The notes below the pieces were generated by a model. It had not been told where the DNA came from. It made no database searches and worked only from the letters and a program-made list of their open reading frames with translations. This document shows, one piece after another, positions 11,055 through 20,697 of a stretch of DNA of 64,000 nt. Within the stretch, counting starts at the first letter, position 1; the number at the start of each line of letters is the position of its first letter. Position numbers and translations under genes: made by a program. The DNA is from Rhynchopus sp. YZ270_cl-10 (taxonomy: Eukaryota; Euglenozoa; Diplonemea; Diplonemida; Diplonemidae), in contig OZ037864.1 in NCBI GenBank assembly GCA_964035575.1, positions 1,240,001 to 1,304,000 of the forward strand, in the 5' to 3' direction.

Positions 11055-12198
11055 AAGATCCGTTTTGTATTTTTCTTTTTTTGTTTGTATTTCCCCCAAC
11101 TCCGAACAGTGTAGCCCCCCCTTTTGTCAAATTTTAGATTCTCTTATTTCTGGAAAAAAATGAATTAAAAAATGGCCTTTTTTTTACACCCTTCTTGAAG
11201 TTCCCAGCTCCCAGGGGCTATGTCTTTTTTTGTACATAGTATACACACGTATTTCAAATAGCACTATTCGCTATTATTGAATTCCTCGCACATTTCAATA
11301 AACGCTGCTGTAGGTGCATCTACGCCTGTGTCACTACCTTTACACATCTTAAAAAGGTGTAACCAGTCTTGCCCATGCCCGTACCAGTCGTAATACAGCC
11401 TGGGAGGCCGTATGGCGCCCTTTAGCTGTGTATGTGGTGATACACCCTGGAACCCTGACATATTAACTAAGTATGCATTCGCATACTAGACATGATGCGG
11501 TGAACACGTCTAGCCGCCTTGCTACCCCGCTTTTTCCCCTTCCCCTCCCCCGTCACATATTCTTCCCTTGTCCCCAGTTCTGTCAGTTCCTGCAGTTCCT
11601 CCAGGAATTGCAGCATGCACTGCGCGCTGAAGCTTACGCTACAGCGGGTTCTCTGCGGCGTCAGTGCGCTAGCCTGGTAGGTCTACTGTCTCCCCTGGGA
11701 GCTTTGGTTGCTTTCTACCGGTTCTCTTACACCCTCTGGAGCGCGGGAGCACGTAAACGCCAGCCAATTGAGTTCTCTTCCGTTCACTGCTGTGAACTTC
11801 AGTCTCTCTGCAGGCATGATTTCCTTGCAGTTTACTCCCTTCTTGCACCCAACCCATTTCGGCCCAACCGGGCTCACCTAGTAACGTCCAAATAACGCCC
11901 ATTGACGCACAAGACGGCCCACGTACACCCATTTACAGCCAACGTACATGGGGTGAAACGGTACATCATATCTCCCAAAGAACATCTGCTAAATATAAAA
12001 GCATCCCCACCCAGGTTCCCCATCCCCCACACCCAGCCGCTTTCAGCAACACCCCCTATTCCATCTGCCTAACCTCCCTACCCTTTCAGCAAGCCCCTTT
12101 CCGCCTGGTTGGTTTTTTTTGGCTTGTATTTGACTGCGTTTTTCTTTTTGTTTTTTGGTTTTGGTTTTTCTCTCTGAGGTATTTTAAGGGGTCACACT
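11055..12198. other. intergenic, partly GC-rich, with doubtful open frames
   Basis: T/A runs lie at both ends. The middle (11270-11950) is GC-richer and holds a small minus-strand frame (listed separately) and a plus-strand frame at 11473-11895 without recognisable features. A small palindrome, GTATGC with GCATAC, lies near 11471-11486. Confidence 0.5.
11264..11461 (-). CDS. possible small ORF, 65 residues, unknown
   Basis: Begins with ATG on the minus strand. Its translation has natural-looking composition (for example YYDWYGHGQDWLHLF, then an acidic helix-like end) rather than the low-complexity products of the surrounding shadows. I do not recognise it. It would be the only minus-strand gene in the window, so it may be a fragment of an inserted element or chance. 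Confidence 0.25.
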   Translation of the reverse strand: MSGFQGVSPHTQLKGAIRPPRLYYDWYGHGQDWLHLFKMCKGSDTGVDAPTAAFIEMCEEFNNSE

Positions 12199-13338
12199 AT
12201 GGGTGAGTCAAGTTCCAGGAAGCCTGTTATTTCATTGGAGGGGTGGTTGTTGAAACAAGGGACCCAAGACCATCGGAGGTGGTGCTCCTTGAAAGGGTGG
12301 AGCTTAACATGGAAAGCTTCGGTATGTCTTATTTGGGGTGTTGTGGACAAAAAAAAGTTTATTTATTTATTTTCAGCACCTCGTAACTTGATGACAAAAC
12401 ACCACCACACAGAACGATGACAAAGCAGAGGTGCTCGGGGTGTTAGACCTGAGAGAATCACGGTTTCTTACAAACCCAACCATTCCGTTGACGTTCAAAA
12501 TCGAGGGTGGTGTGCCATTGAATTCGTCAAAAATGGTATGTTTTTTTTCATATGTAAACCACTAAATGGATTTAAGACTGCATCGTTGGGCCGGTCATTG
12601 TACCAAAGGTACACTGTCACGAGAGGGCTTTGTATTTGAACTCTACTTTCCCCCAAACCTTACCTCATGGACCCATTCTCAATACATTTGATCGATGCCT
12701 ACAACCTTTTACGAAGCTTCTGTTCATCTCACCAGAAGTATTTATCTTCAAACTTCCGTCTAAAAAATCGAACAAAATGTTTTTTGGACATTCCACACAC
12801 AACACAAACAGGGCAAAGACTACGTTATGACAGCCGCAGACGAAACCGACTTCCGACGGTGGAAGAAGGCGATTGAGGCCTCGTCAGAGGTATGCTATTA
12901 CCATCCCACCCCACCACCCGACCACCCGACCACCCCCACTCCACAGCTCAAGCACGACGAGCAGACAAGCTATAAGGGATATCTCATGAAGGAAGGCAAC
13001 AAGCTTAGAGGAAAGTCTGCAGAGAAGCGCTGGTTTGAGCTGCAAGGCCACACGATGAGGTACGGGGAGACCGAAGGGGGAAAGCTTCCCGGTAGACTCG
13101 ACCTGCGGGGGGCACGGGTTATCTGCTCTGCAAGCAGCCTTGCCTTCACGCTTGAGGGGCCCATCCTCAACATCGAGAAGAAGGGAAAGTCGTACGAGCT
13201 TGCAGCACTCACCTTCGAGGAGATGAGGTATGGGGAAAGGAAAAAATGCGGAAAATGGTGTGGATTTTTTTAAAAATAACATTAAACAGGGCATGGACGG
13301 AGCACCTAAAGCGCGCCTGTGAGTCTGCAGAGATTTGA
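12199..13338 (+). CDS. tandem PH-domain protein, 5 exons
   Basis: Exons are 12199-12321, 12413-12535, 12812-12889, 12947-13227 and 13290-13338, giving 217 residues. Donors are GTATGT, GTATGT, GTATGC and GTATGG; acceptors all end in CAG. The first PH domain spans about residues 8-107: EGWLLKQG, then RRWCSLKG, ending in the helix DFRRWKKAIE. The second spans about 112-217: YKGYLMKEGNKLRG, KRWFELQG, ending in AWTEHLKRACE. Each shows the family pattern of an N-terminal strand with a basic turn, a W-F/C strand and a closing helix with Trp. PH domains bind phosphoinositides or proteins at membranes. With nothing else present, this is probably a small membrane-recruited adaptor. The fourth intron is 57 nt without a stop, so retention is possible in principle, but the spliced form fits the fold better. 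Confidence 0.85.
12549..12642 (+). repeat. family C structured element, inside intron 2
   Basis: Shares the family C blocks, from ATGTAAACCACTAAATGG to GAGGGCTTTGTATTTG, and the GTACC-aaa-GGTAC hairpin. It lies within the 276-nt intron of the PH-domain gene. Confidence 0.5.
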
Positions 13339-13491
13339 GGTGGTTGCTGTTGAGATATGTAGGTTGGGGCAGTGTCCGAGAGGCACACTGTCTCCATAAA
13401 ATAGGAGGTTTGCCAGGGTTTTAAAATGCATCTTTTTTGTAACGCACCGACCGGTCTCACTGGTATTCAAAAAAAAAGAAAAATGCATACT

Positions 13492-13523
13492 GTGTTATAA
13501 CGTTATCGATAACGTTATAACAC
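13492..13523. repeat. perfect 32-bp palindrome
   Basis: The half-site GTGTTATAACGTTATC is followed directly by its reverse complement, with no spacer. It lies about 150 bp downstream of the PH gene. Confidence 0.85.
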
Positions 13524-14145
13524 CCACAGTATGAAAATGATAATTTGGGTGTTGCGTGTATATTCGTCAACAATGAAGAACTATCGTGGGTCAATGATTT
13601 GTAACAAAGAAAACAGAAGTTAGCCCCTACGACAATGGGGAGGGGGAAAGGAACCAAAAGGGAAGGTTAGGCAACTGCCGTTTCAACACCTTTTTTTAAA
13701 AAAAATAAAACTAAAAAAAAAAATACTGAGAAAAGGGGAGAGCGGGACGGGGTTTTTTTAGGCTTTTTTTGAGGTAAAAAAATGAGCTAAATAATTTTTA
13801 AAAACATAGGGTGTGTCGGTTACTTTTTGTTCAGCAACCCCATGCATATTGCTTGGAGTAGTCGACTAGGAGAGAGATAGGGGGAGGGGAGGGGGGAGTA
13901 TTATTTACAAAGTGACCAATCACTACCGAGGCTTGCGGTACCATTTGATTTTTTTTTCTTTTTTCTTTTTCACATTTTTTTTTTGCAAATTTTAAAAAGG
14001 ATTGGACGTATCTGAATAGAACGTCCTTTTGTACTTTCTCTTCTTCGATTTGAAAGAACACGAACTTAATTTTTTTTTTTGGCTCTTCTTTTAAGGTGAC
14101 CAAGCATGAGAGGAGCTTATATGCATCTTATTTTTCATCTGGATG

Positions 14146-14297
14146 ATGAGTGGAAGCGGGAGTAGCACAATGTCATATCAGATGTAAACCACGAAATGGA
14201 CGTAGAACTGCATAGTTGGGGGGTCCACCCCCCGGTACACCCTGGTCATGTACCAAGGTACACTGTTCACAAGAGAGGGCTTTGTATTTCAACTCTA
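14146..14297 (+). repeat. family C structured element, longest copy
   Basis: GATGATGAGTGG is followed after about 35 nt by CCACGAAATGGAC and GGTCCACC. GTGG pairs with CCAC, and GGAC with GTCC. Its 3' part contains GTACC-aa-GGTAC and GAGGGCTTTGTATTTC. The 22-kb copy has GCGG with CCGC at the first stem, a compensatory change. Confidence 0.5.
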
Positions 14298-15328
14298 CTT
14301 TTATTTGGTATGTATCTGTTTGCGTCCACAGCGATATTTACAGTTTTTACAGGTTTATCCCAAAATAAATGTACAGGAACTGGGCTCGGAGAATGATGGC
14401 CCTCCTCAATTTTTTTTCCCCCTTCAAAATACCAACGAAAATACGCATGGCTTTTGGCGTCGATTAGTTCGGCCGCGAAAGTTCTCTTTTTTAAAATTTA
14501 GAAACCAATCAACTAAAAAGTTTCAATTTATGCACGCGAGGTTTGGGGTCATCTTTCAAAATTTCGTTATTTTTTATTTTTTTTTTTTTTAAATTGCCAC
14601 CATCCCAGCAGTCCACATCACACCGGACTGTGAACTTATGTGATCGATTATTGTTCGGTTACGCGGTACCGGGCGAATGAAGAGGGCTGACCCAGTCTGA
14701 ACTGAGGCTCTCAAATGGATGCAATCCGATGCGAGAAAAAAAAATTGGCAACCAAAAAGCTCCCCCATTTCCCCCCCTTTTTTTTTTTGTAATGCAAATG
14801 TGTTCACTGTGTGTTTCCCTCTTTCTCTTTGTTTTGCTTGGGTTGGGAGTATTTTTTGTTTTGTCTTCCCCCCAAGCTAACAAACAGGACCGTGTCACCA
14901 TTCCCCTCCATTTCCCCACCCAGATCCCCCCTCCACGTACACCTCTACTCGACTTGACTAAGTTGGGTACGTGAATGTGTGGAACGGGGATATTATTTGT
15001 TTCAGGTCCGTATTCTGCTTTGTTTCCGTCTGTTTGAGAGGCATTTTCATCTGCACCACAATAAAAAAAACACCTTCCGATTTTTTAAATAAAAATCAAA
15101 CAAAAAAAAAAAAACAAACAAACAAAAACAACCCAGAGAAATGCACAGACTAAACCAACTCATTCATTTTCCCTCTTCTCTCCCTCTCCCTCCCTCTCCT
15201 CCCCTTTTTGTACGTTTTTTGGAAAAATAGGATGGAACACCCCGTCCCACACGAATGTGAGGGAATGCAGCCACCCCGTCCCTCCCTCTCCTCCCCTACC
15301 ACCCCCACACCACCCCTTCCAGCCACAA

Positions 15329-16777
15329 ATGCACACTAATGATACACCAGGTAGATTAGTTTCATGCAAGAGATGCACCTTATGGTGTCGGTGCTGTGCT
15401 CATGTTCCAAATAGCAAGGAAGATGTGTTTCACCAGGAGGTGTTGTGTGGGTGCGACCCTTGGGCTGAACCTTTACACTATGATACGAGGGAAAGGGGGT
15501 ACACTGCGATATGTGTAGGAAAAGACTGTAGAAGGCTTTTATGCAGTGTCTGTACAGTACCGACATACCTCCCGCACTGCGGATTTGAACCGCAACCACT
15601 TTGCGTTTCATGCAGTGCTGCGCAACCTAAACCCTTCCAACTCTCTCTCTGTTGGCCTGAAAGGGGGGAAACCGTAGACAGTCTTCTTGTGTATTATGCG
15701 GTAGCAGCTTACCTCGCTTCAATGACCCGCAATGCAAGGAGTCTCGAAGAGATTGCAACACATACAACAGATTATGGCAATGCGGCATTTGTTCCTGGAG
15801 GTGCGTATGTTATGTCTAAAGGGGCTATGATGTGGCAGAGCAGTGAATATGAAGTGGACGGAGGGGTGTCTGAGGTGGGGAAGCGTGAGAAGGCGTTGCT
15901 TTTACAGAGGGGGGCGGGGATGACGGCAAGGGAGGTGGGTGCGCAGCGGTTGGCTGGGGTTCTGTTAGGGATGACATGGGGTGCGGGGGTGGATGAGGTT
16001 CATGGAAGGGTATTGGCAGGGAGACGCAGATTGCTGCCTTTTGCATGCTGCCATCCGCGGTCGAAGAACTCCTCCCCCTCATTTCTCAATACACGAACCA
16101 CAGTGACAACACGGCGTGCCTCAGAAAACGTCGTCCCCCCAGGCACCTCACCTCGCTGCTGCTCAGAATGTGAACACCTTTTTTCCCTCCCAAACAACGC
16201 CTTTACCAGCTCCCTTTTGGTATTGGATATCCACATCCTTCATACCAAGCATGTCCCTACCTCCGCTGCAGCTATCATCCTTCAAAGCAGAGTGCGTGAA
16301 GAAGCGCTTTCTGCCGAAGTTCCGGTCAATGTAACTACCGAAACCGTAAAGGTCTTTCACTGTCCAAACCCGGCCTGCTTTTCGAGTCATACCTTTCCTG
16401 TTGCGAAAACGTTGGCAGCGCAGGCGAAACAGAAGCTGGGGTATGGTAGACCGTGCCCTTCGTGTAGTAATATGGTAGGGGGGTTTACGACAGGGATAGG
16501 AGGTGGGGAGGAGGGTGCGGTGTGTGTAGGTGCGCATATCCTGCAGAGGGTGGCGACACCGCAGCTTGGGGTGGCGATCTCGGGCTGGGCATCATGTGAC
16601 ATAGCTATCGCTGAGCGTGGAGGACGTCCAGGAAGTGTAGACGCCTTTTTTGTTCAGCTCCACGCCGCATTTGAGCACTATAAACAGCGTCGCCGTATTG
16701 CGATTCAAGGCCACAGCGATGCGTGCAACGGATCTTGTGAAGGGTTTTGTAATGGGGCGGAGGATGCAGAGAAGTGA
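15329..16777 (+). CDS. Cys-rich putative zinc-binding protein, unknown
   Basis: A single open frame of 482 residues from the first ATG; the frame stays open further upstream only without an ATG. The N-terminal 100 residues hold at least 14 cysteines in CxxC-type spacing (C13, C16, C20, C22, C40, C42, C62, C67, C72, C75, C84, C92, C95), as in RING, IBR or zinc-ribbon modules. A second cluster near the middle reads CCSECEHLF, and a third near residue 350 reads HCPNPAC ... RPCPSCSN, typical of a zinc ribbon. Between them is an Ala/Gly-rich helical region. No known E3 or TF signature is complete enough to name. Ubiquitin-ligase or nucleic-acid-binding roles are both possible. A 67-bp dispersed repeat starts about 20 bp after the stop. 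Confidence 0.7.
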   Translation: MHTNDTPGRLVSCKRCTLWCRCCAHVPNSKEDVFHQEVLCGCDPWAEPLHYDTRERGYTAICVGKDCRRLLCSVCTVPTYLPHCGFEPQPLCVSCSAAQPKPFQLSLCWPERGETVDSLLVYYAVAAYLASMTRNARSLEEIATHTTDYGNAAFVPGGAYVMSKGAMMWQSSEYEVDGGVSEVGKREKALLLQRGAGMTAREVGAQRLAGVLLGMTWGAGVDEVHGRVLAGRRRLLPFACCHPRSKNSSPSFLNTRTTVTTRRASENVVPPGTSPRCCSECEHLFSLPNNAFTSSLLVLDIHILHTKHVPTSAAAIILQSRVREEALSAEVPVNVTTETVKVFHCPNPACFSSHTFPVAKTLAAQAKQKLGYGRPCPSCSNMVGGFTTGIGGGEEGAVCVGAHILQRVATPQLGVAISGWASCDIAIAERGGRPGSVDAFFVQLHAAFEHYKQRRRIAIQGHSDACNGSCEGFCNGAEDAEK

Positions 16778-16795
16778 AATTTGATAAAAATGACA

Positions 16796-16862
16796 GTGGA
16801 GATTGCACAACTGTGGCAACACAACCGAGGCAACTACACTACTCCAACAATTTATCAAAAAA
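16796..16862 (+). repeat. family F dispersed repeat, copy 1
   Basis: About 65 bp almost identical to 24271-24338 and to the reverse complement of 44107-44172. GGAG near the start can pair with CTCC near the end, and TTGC with GCAA inside. Its conservation exceeds that of the other hairpin families. Confidence 0.75.
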
Positions 16863-17134
16863 AATAAAGGAGGTTTTTGTTTTAATTGGGATGATGTGTT
16901 GATAAAAATATCTTTACCTTTTTTTGAGGGGTAAAAAAAAGAGCTGCTGGTGGTCCTAAATAATGTTTCTCTCAATGCATCTCAAAGGTGTGTAAAAAAG
17001 GGTCTGCCATCCTAGCCCTTCAGACAGTGTGTTTCTTGGACCTATCTTGTTTCATTTTTCTCCAAATAATGTTTTTTTCTTCTTTTTTTTCTGTTCAAAA
17101 TATGAACACAGCTCTTACCCTATAAATGTTTTGT

Positions 17135-17172
17135 AGGTGACTGAGTCTTGATTTGAGGCTTAGGTTCATCTT
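17135..17172 (+). repeat. family A hairpin element, variant stem
   Basis: Outer AGGTGA pairs with TCATCT. The inner stem is CTGAGTC (17141-17147) with GGCTTAG (17157-17163): seven pairs, two of them G-U, with a different 9-nt loop. Pairing is kept although the sequence changed. Confidence 0.6.
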
Positions 17173-17671
17173 ATCAATCTTGATTTTTTTGTTGGCAGGG
17201 GGGGGCTAACTATACACTAACAACGCAACCTGTTGCAAACCAGAGATGGGCTGACACCGCCCCCGTTCTTATGACGGTACGGACACGCCTAAGGTTCTTT
17301 CCATCTTCTGGCGTTGGTTGTGGGTATTGTCTTATATGCTTACAGATGTGCATAAAAATATTCATTTTCTTTCCCTTCTTTTTCAGAGGTGTGTGCACCA
17401 CGATAGACACATTAAACTTTCTCTTTCCTCACCCCCCCTGCGCACACCAGATATTGGAGCAACTGTTCTTAGGATTTTCCCAAGACCAATTCTCAACCTC
17501 TACTCAATACGGAGAGAACCAATTTTTTTTGTTTTTTGTTTTTTTTTTACCACCTTTTAATCTACCCATACCCATACCCGCATCAGACACGCACATACCC
17601 CATCCTTACACAAACACAAAAAAGGGGTGTCCACTGCAGAGCAAGAGTTCCTTGAGAGGTAACCATATAGC

Positions 17672-18831
17672 ATGCCTAAGGGGAAGTGGCTCCACCAGGA
17701 CCCGAGGACGTGCAAATGGCTTGACTTCGACGCCGCTGCGAATGCGGCAACCGAGGCAGCCTTCCAGCAGCAGAACTCTGTTGTTGATGTGACGGTATGT
17801 CTTTGCATCTTTGGCCCTTTGTGCACTACCCACCCCTGCACCGTCCAAAGGCTGCACACTTCCTACTCAAATAATCCTTCTTTTCCCAAACAGATCGCCG
17901 GTGCACGATACAAAGTGGAGTTCAGCAAGAGAAGAATGTCAAACGCATCGACCCACGGCTCGCGGGCAATCAAGCGTGAGGAAGTGGTCTCGGGCAACCC
18001 GTACGAGCTCAACAGCCACAGCAACCACCGAATGAACATGAAGGAGATGGAGGTGTTTTTCGAAAAGCACAGAAAGGCGAGCGACAACGAGGAGCCCTGC
18101 ATTCAGGGCGAGGGGCTCATGTCTCTGGTCGATGTATGCTAACACCACACTTGGGCACCTTTTCTCACCCCACATAGCCAACTAGGGTCAATACCTCTCC
18201 TGCCAGTGGGCATATGATTGTCTCAGAGCAAATGGAGTTAAGGTGTATCTGCAGATTGTAAAATTTGCTCATTTTTTTACCTAAACAACAGGACCTTGGT
18301 GTTAGCATCGACGACGACTCCCTGCTGGTGCTTGCCTGCCGCATTCAAGCTGTCGAACCCTTCAAATTAGGCCAAAGTGAATTCCTCAACGGCATGCGCA
18401 GTTTAGGCATCGACACTGTCTCTGGCCTGAAAAAGGAGCTCGTAAAATGGAAGCGCGATCTTGCGGAAAAGCGGTACTTCAAATTTTTCTATTGGTTTGC
18501 ATTTGACTGGACACGCGAAGAAAACGCACGTGTCATGCAGAATGACGCTGCCATTGAAAGCTGGAACGTCCTTCTTCGAGGGAAAGCAAAGGTATGGCCA
18601 CTCCACCATTTAAAAAAAATCACTATCCATCCACAGGAGCTTGGCTTCCGACTGGATCTGTGGTGTGAATTTGTGCAAACCCAGCACAAAAAAGCCGTGA
18701 GCAGAGATGTATGGAAGTCCCTCCTTGACTTCATGTACCAAACAAAATCTGACCTTTCCAATTACGACGAAGACGAAGGCTGGCCCGTGATGATGGACGA
18801 GTTTGTCGAATGGGTTCGGCCCAAGCTGTAA
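17672..18831 (+). CDS. WWE domain + DCN1-like (potentiating neddylation) protein
   Basis: Four exons (17672-17794, 17894-18133, 18292-18591, 18637-18831), all phase 0, giving 285 residues. Residues about 3-70 match the WWE pattern: two spaced Trp (GKWLHQD, CKWLDF), a helix ending AAFQQQN, then YKVEFSKRRM and a basic end. WWE domains bind ADP-ribose units or partner proteins in ubiquitin and PARP pathways. From about residue 122 the protein follows the DCN1 cullin-binding fold: DDSLLVLACRIQA, GQSEFLNGMRSLGIDTV, FKFFYWFAFDW, W.LLLRGKA, LDLWCEFVQ, DVWKSLLDF, then YDEDEGWPVMMDEFVEWVR. DCN1 proteins promote NEDD8 transfer to cullins. Usual DCN1 proteins have a UBA or no N-terminal domain, so this fusion is unusual. 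Donors are GTATGT, GTATGC and GTATGG. Confidence 0.85.
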
Positions 18832-19737
18832 ACCCACAGCGCGCCCCATCATATCCAACGTTAACCGCATTAGTTTTAAGATATAAACGCCTTGAAGGGG
18901 GAGAAATGGGATTCGTGCAAAGAGAACAATCCAATCCAAATTGGCGAAACAATGTATGCACACCGAGGCATGTTCATCTTTCAAATTTTATTTTTTTTTG
19001 TGTTTGGCCAAGCAGTGCCGGCCAATTACTAGGGGAAACTAAAGCCCGCGCAGGAGCGGGTTGGGTGGGTGGGTGGGTGGGCGGGAAATGGGGGGTGAAG
19101 GTGGCGGTCTCCTTCTCTCAAAAGGTTGGTAAGCTTCCTGGGCGCGGCTCAGGCCATCTTAGCTACTGTTGATTTAAATACTGCAGAAGCTGTGAGAGAG
19201 AAAATAAAATGAGAGGAAACCTGCCAAAAAAGCTAATTTTTTTTTCTAACTCGAAGGGAAAAAAAAAACTTCTAATTTTAAAGATGTGCATGTGAGGCAT
19301 ATTCATCTTTCAACCTTTTTTTTTTGTATGTGTTCATGTGTGGTTCCCTCCACTCTTTCACTCTTGTTGTGTAGGGGGAGAAGGGGTTCGTGTAATAGGG
19401 CCTCTCTGCAACAGAGTGCCGGTTCGCAAACCCCCTTAAAGGACTCCCCCGAGTGTCTCTAATATTAAAAAAACAAAACAAAACAAAGCAAGGTGAACAC
19501 ACACACACCCCTCCCTCCTCCCTCCCTCCCCCGCTCTAGCCCCAAGGACACAAACGAAAATTTTTGCCCCATCCCCGATTTTTTTCACTATTTTACTTTT
19601 TTCCCCAACAGTTTTAACTAAAAGGAGGGTTATCATTTCATGATTTTTCTGCTGTTCTCATGAAGAATCCTTTTTTTCTTTTTCCACCTCATTTCCACCT
19701 CATTTCCATCAAATCTACAGTAAAAAGCGCTAAAACC
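18832..19737. other. intergenic with B-type hairpins
   Basis: A B-like hairpin lies near 18950-18990 and a good one at 19280-19310; the rest is T/A-rich and C-rich low complexity. Just before the next gene is a pyrimidine tract ending CTACAG, 20 nt upstream of its ATG. Confidence 0.55.
19280..19310 (+). repeat. family B hairpin element
   Basis: Outer AAAGAT (19280-19285) pairs perfectly with ATCTTT (19305-19310). The inner stem GTGC (19286-19289) pairs with GCAT (19297-19300), with one G-U. A T-run follows. Confidence 0.6.
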
Positions 19738-20697
19738 ATGCGTCTTTCTCTTCTTGCGTTGTCGGTGTGTGTGGTGTCTTCTGTTCAGGCGTCGAATAGC
19801 AGACCTATTATTGGGATTTGGGCGCAACCTCATTCAGGTAAGGAACCTCAATGCGTGGAACACTGCGAATATATCGCAGCAAGCTACGTACGGTGGGTCG
19901 AATCCGCCGGTGGACGTGCCGTGCCGATTCCTTACAACGACACCGACGCGACCATCGCCCTTTTGGGGAAAATCAACGGCGTCCTCTTCCCTGGTGGATC
20001 TGGTGCTCTCCCTGAGTCTGCGAAAAAGGTTTTCCCCATGATCATGGACATGAACAAGAAGGGGGACAGCTTTGCCGTCTGGGGGACCTGCCTTGGGTTT
20101 GAATGGGTCTCCCAGCTCTTTGCTGAGGATTACAATCTGCTTGGTGAGTTCTATGCTGAGAACGTTTCGCTTGCGTTGGACCTGACAGAGGCGGCAGAGT
20201 CATCCAAGCTCTATGGCGGACAGAGCGCAGTGCAGCAACGTCTCCGCACCTTGGTGACAAACAAAGCGAACCCTCCCACCATGAACAACCATAAACAGGG
20301 TGTCCCGGTTCCCGCCTTCACCGAGAACGCGAACCTCGCGAGTCGTGTCAACCTGCTGTCCACGAACGTTGACCTGAATGGAACCACATTCGCATCTTCC
20401 CTCGAGTCGAAGACATACCCGATGTTCGCTGTGCAGTGGCACCCAGAGAAGAACAGCTTTGAATGGGGTGTCAAGGAAGGCACTGTCGACCAGCCGCTTG
20501 AGGCCATCAACCACTCTCCCGACGCAGTGTACGTTACCCAGATGATGGCAGACACCTTCATCAACGCAGCGAGACTCTCGAACAACAAGTTCGACACCCC
20601 CAAGGAGGAGGCAGATGCTCTCATCTACAACAAACCCGTTGTCACCGATATGAACAGCGGGCTCTGGCAGGTGTACCTCTGGAAGAGGGATTATTGA
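19738..20697 (+). CDS. gamma-glutamyl hydrolase-like peptidase (C26), secreted
   Basis: 319 residues from the ATG at 19738; an in-frame upstream ATG at 19660 would only add a pyrimidine-tract translation. Residues 1-18 form a signal peptide. IIGIWAQPHS, SYVRWVESAGGRAVPIPY and INGVLFPGGS follow the gamma-glutamyl hydrolase family closely. The nucleophile is C118 in WGTCLGFE, and the catalytic His is H235 in AVQWHPEKNSFEW. The family is a class-I glutamine amidotransferase fold that trims poly-gamma-glutamate tails from folates in the lysosome or outside the cell. Length matches the family. Potential N-glycosylation sites are present (NDT, NVS, NGT). No intron. Confidence 0.93.
   Translation: MRLSLLALSVCVVSSVQASNSRPIIGIWAQPHSGKEPQCVEHCEYIAASYVRWVESAGGRAVPIPYNDTDATIALLGKINGVLFPGGSGALPESAKKVFPMIMDMNKKGDSFAVWGTCLGFEWVSQLFAEDYNLLGEFYAENVSLALDLTEAAESSKLYGGQSAVQQRLRTLVTNKANPPTMNNHKQGVPVPAFTENANLASRVNLLSTNVDLNGTTFASSLESKTYPMFAVQWHPEKNSFEWGVKEGTVDQPLEAINHSPDAVYVTQMMADTFINAARLSNNKFDTPKEEADALIYNKPVVTDMNSGLWQVYLWKRDY

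Larger units (their letters stand above)
13339..15328. other. intergenic with palindrome and family C element
   Basis: No gene supported. It has many T runs, the 32-bp palindrome at 13492-13523, a degenerate A-type hairpin near 14095, a family C element at 14146-14297 and a B-like hairpin near 14530. Confidence 0.6.
16778..17671. other. intergenic with family F and family A elements
   Basis: Contains the family F repeat (16796-16862) directly after the Cys-rich gene and an A hairpin at 17135-17172. The rest is T/A-rich. A pyrimidine-rich tract and CAG precede the start at 17672. Confidence 0.6.

Noticed and set aside
11473-11895. 140-codon plus-strand frame
   Set aside because: Starts in a pyrimidine tract and has no recognisable domain; GC-rich composition alone is not enough.
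14146-14260. Family C as a fully active standard hammerhead
   Set aside because: The base expected to pair next to GAAA and the NUH cleavage triplet are not as in known active ribozymes; kept only as hammerhead-like.
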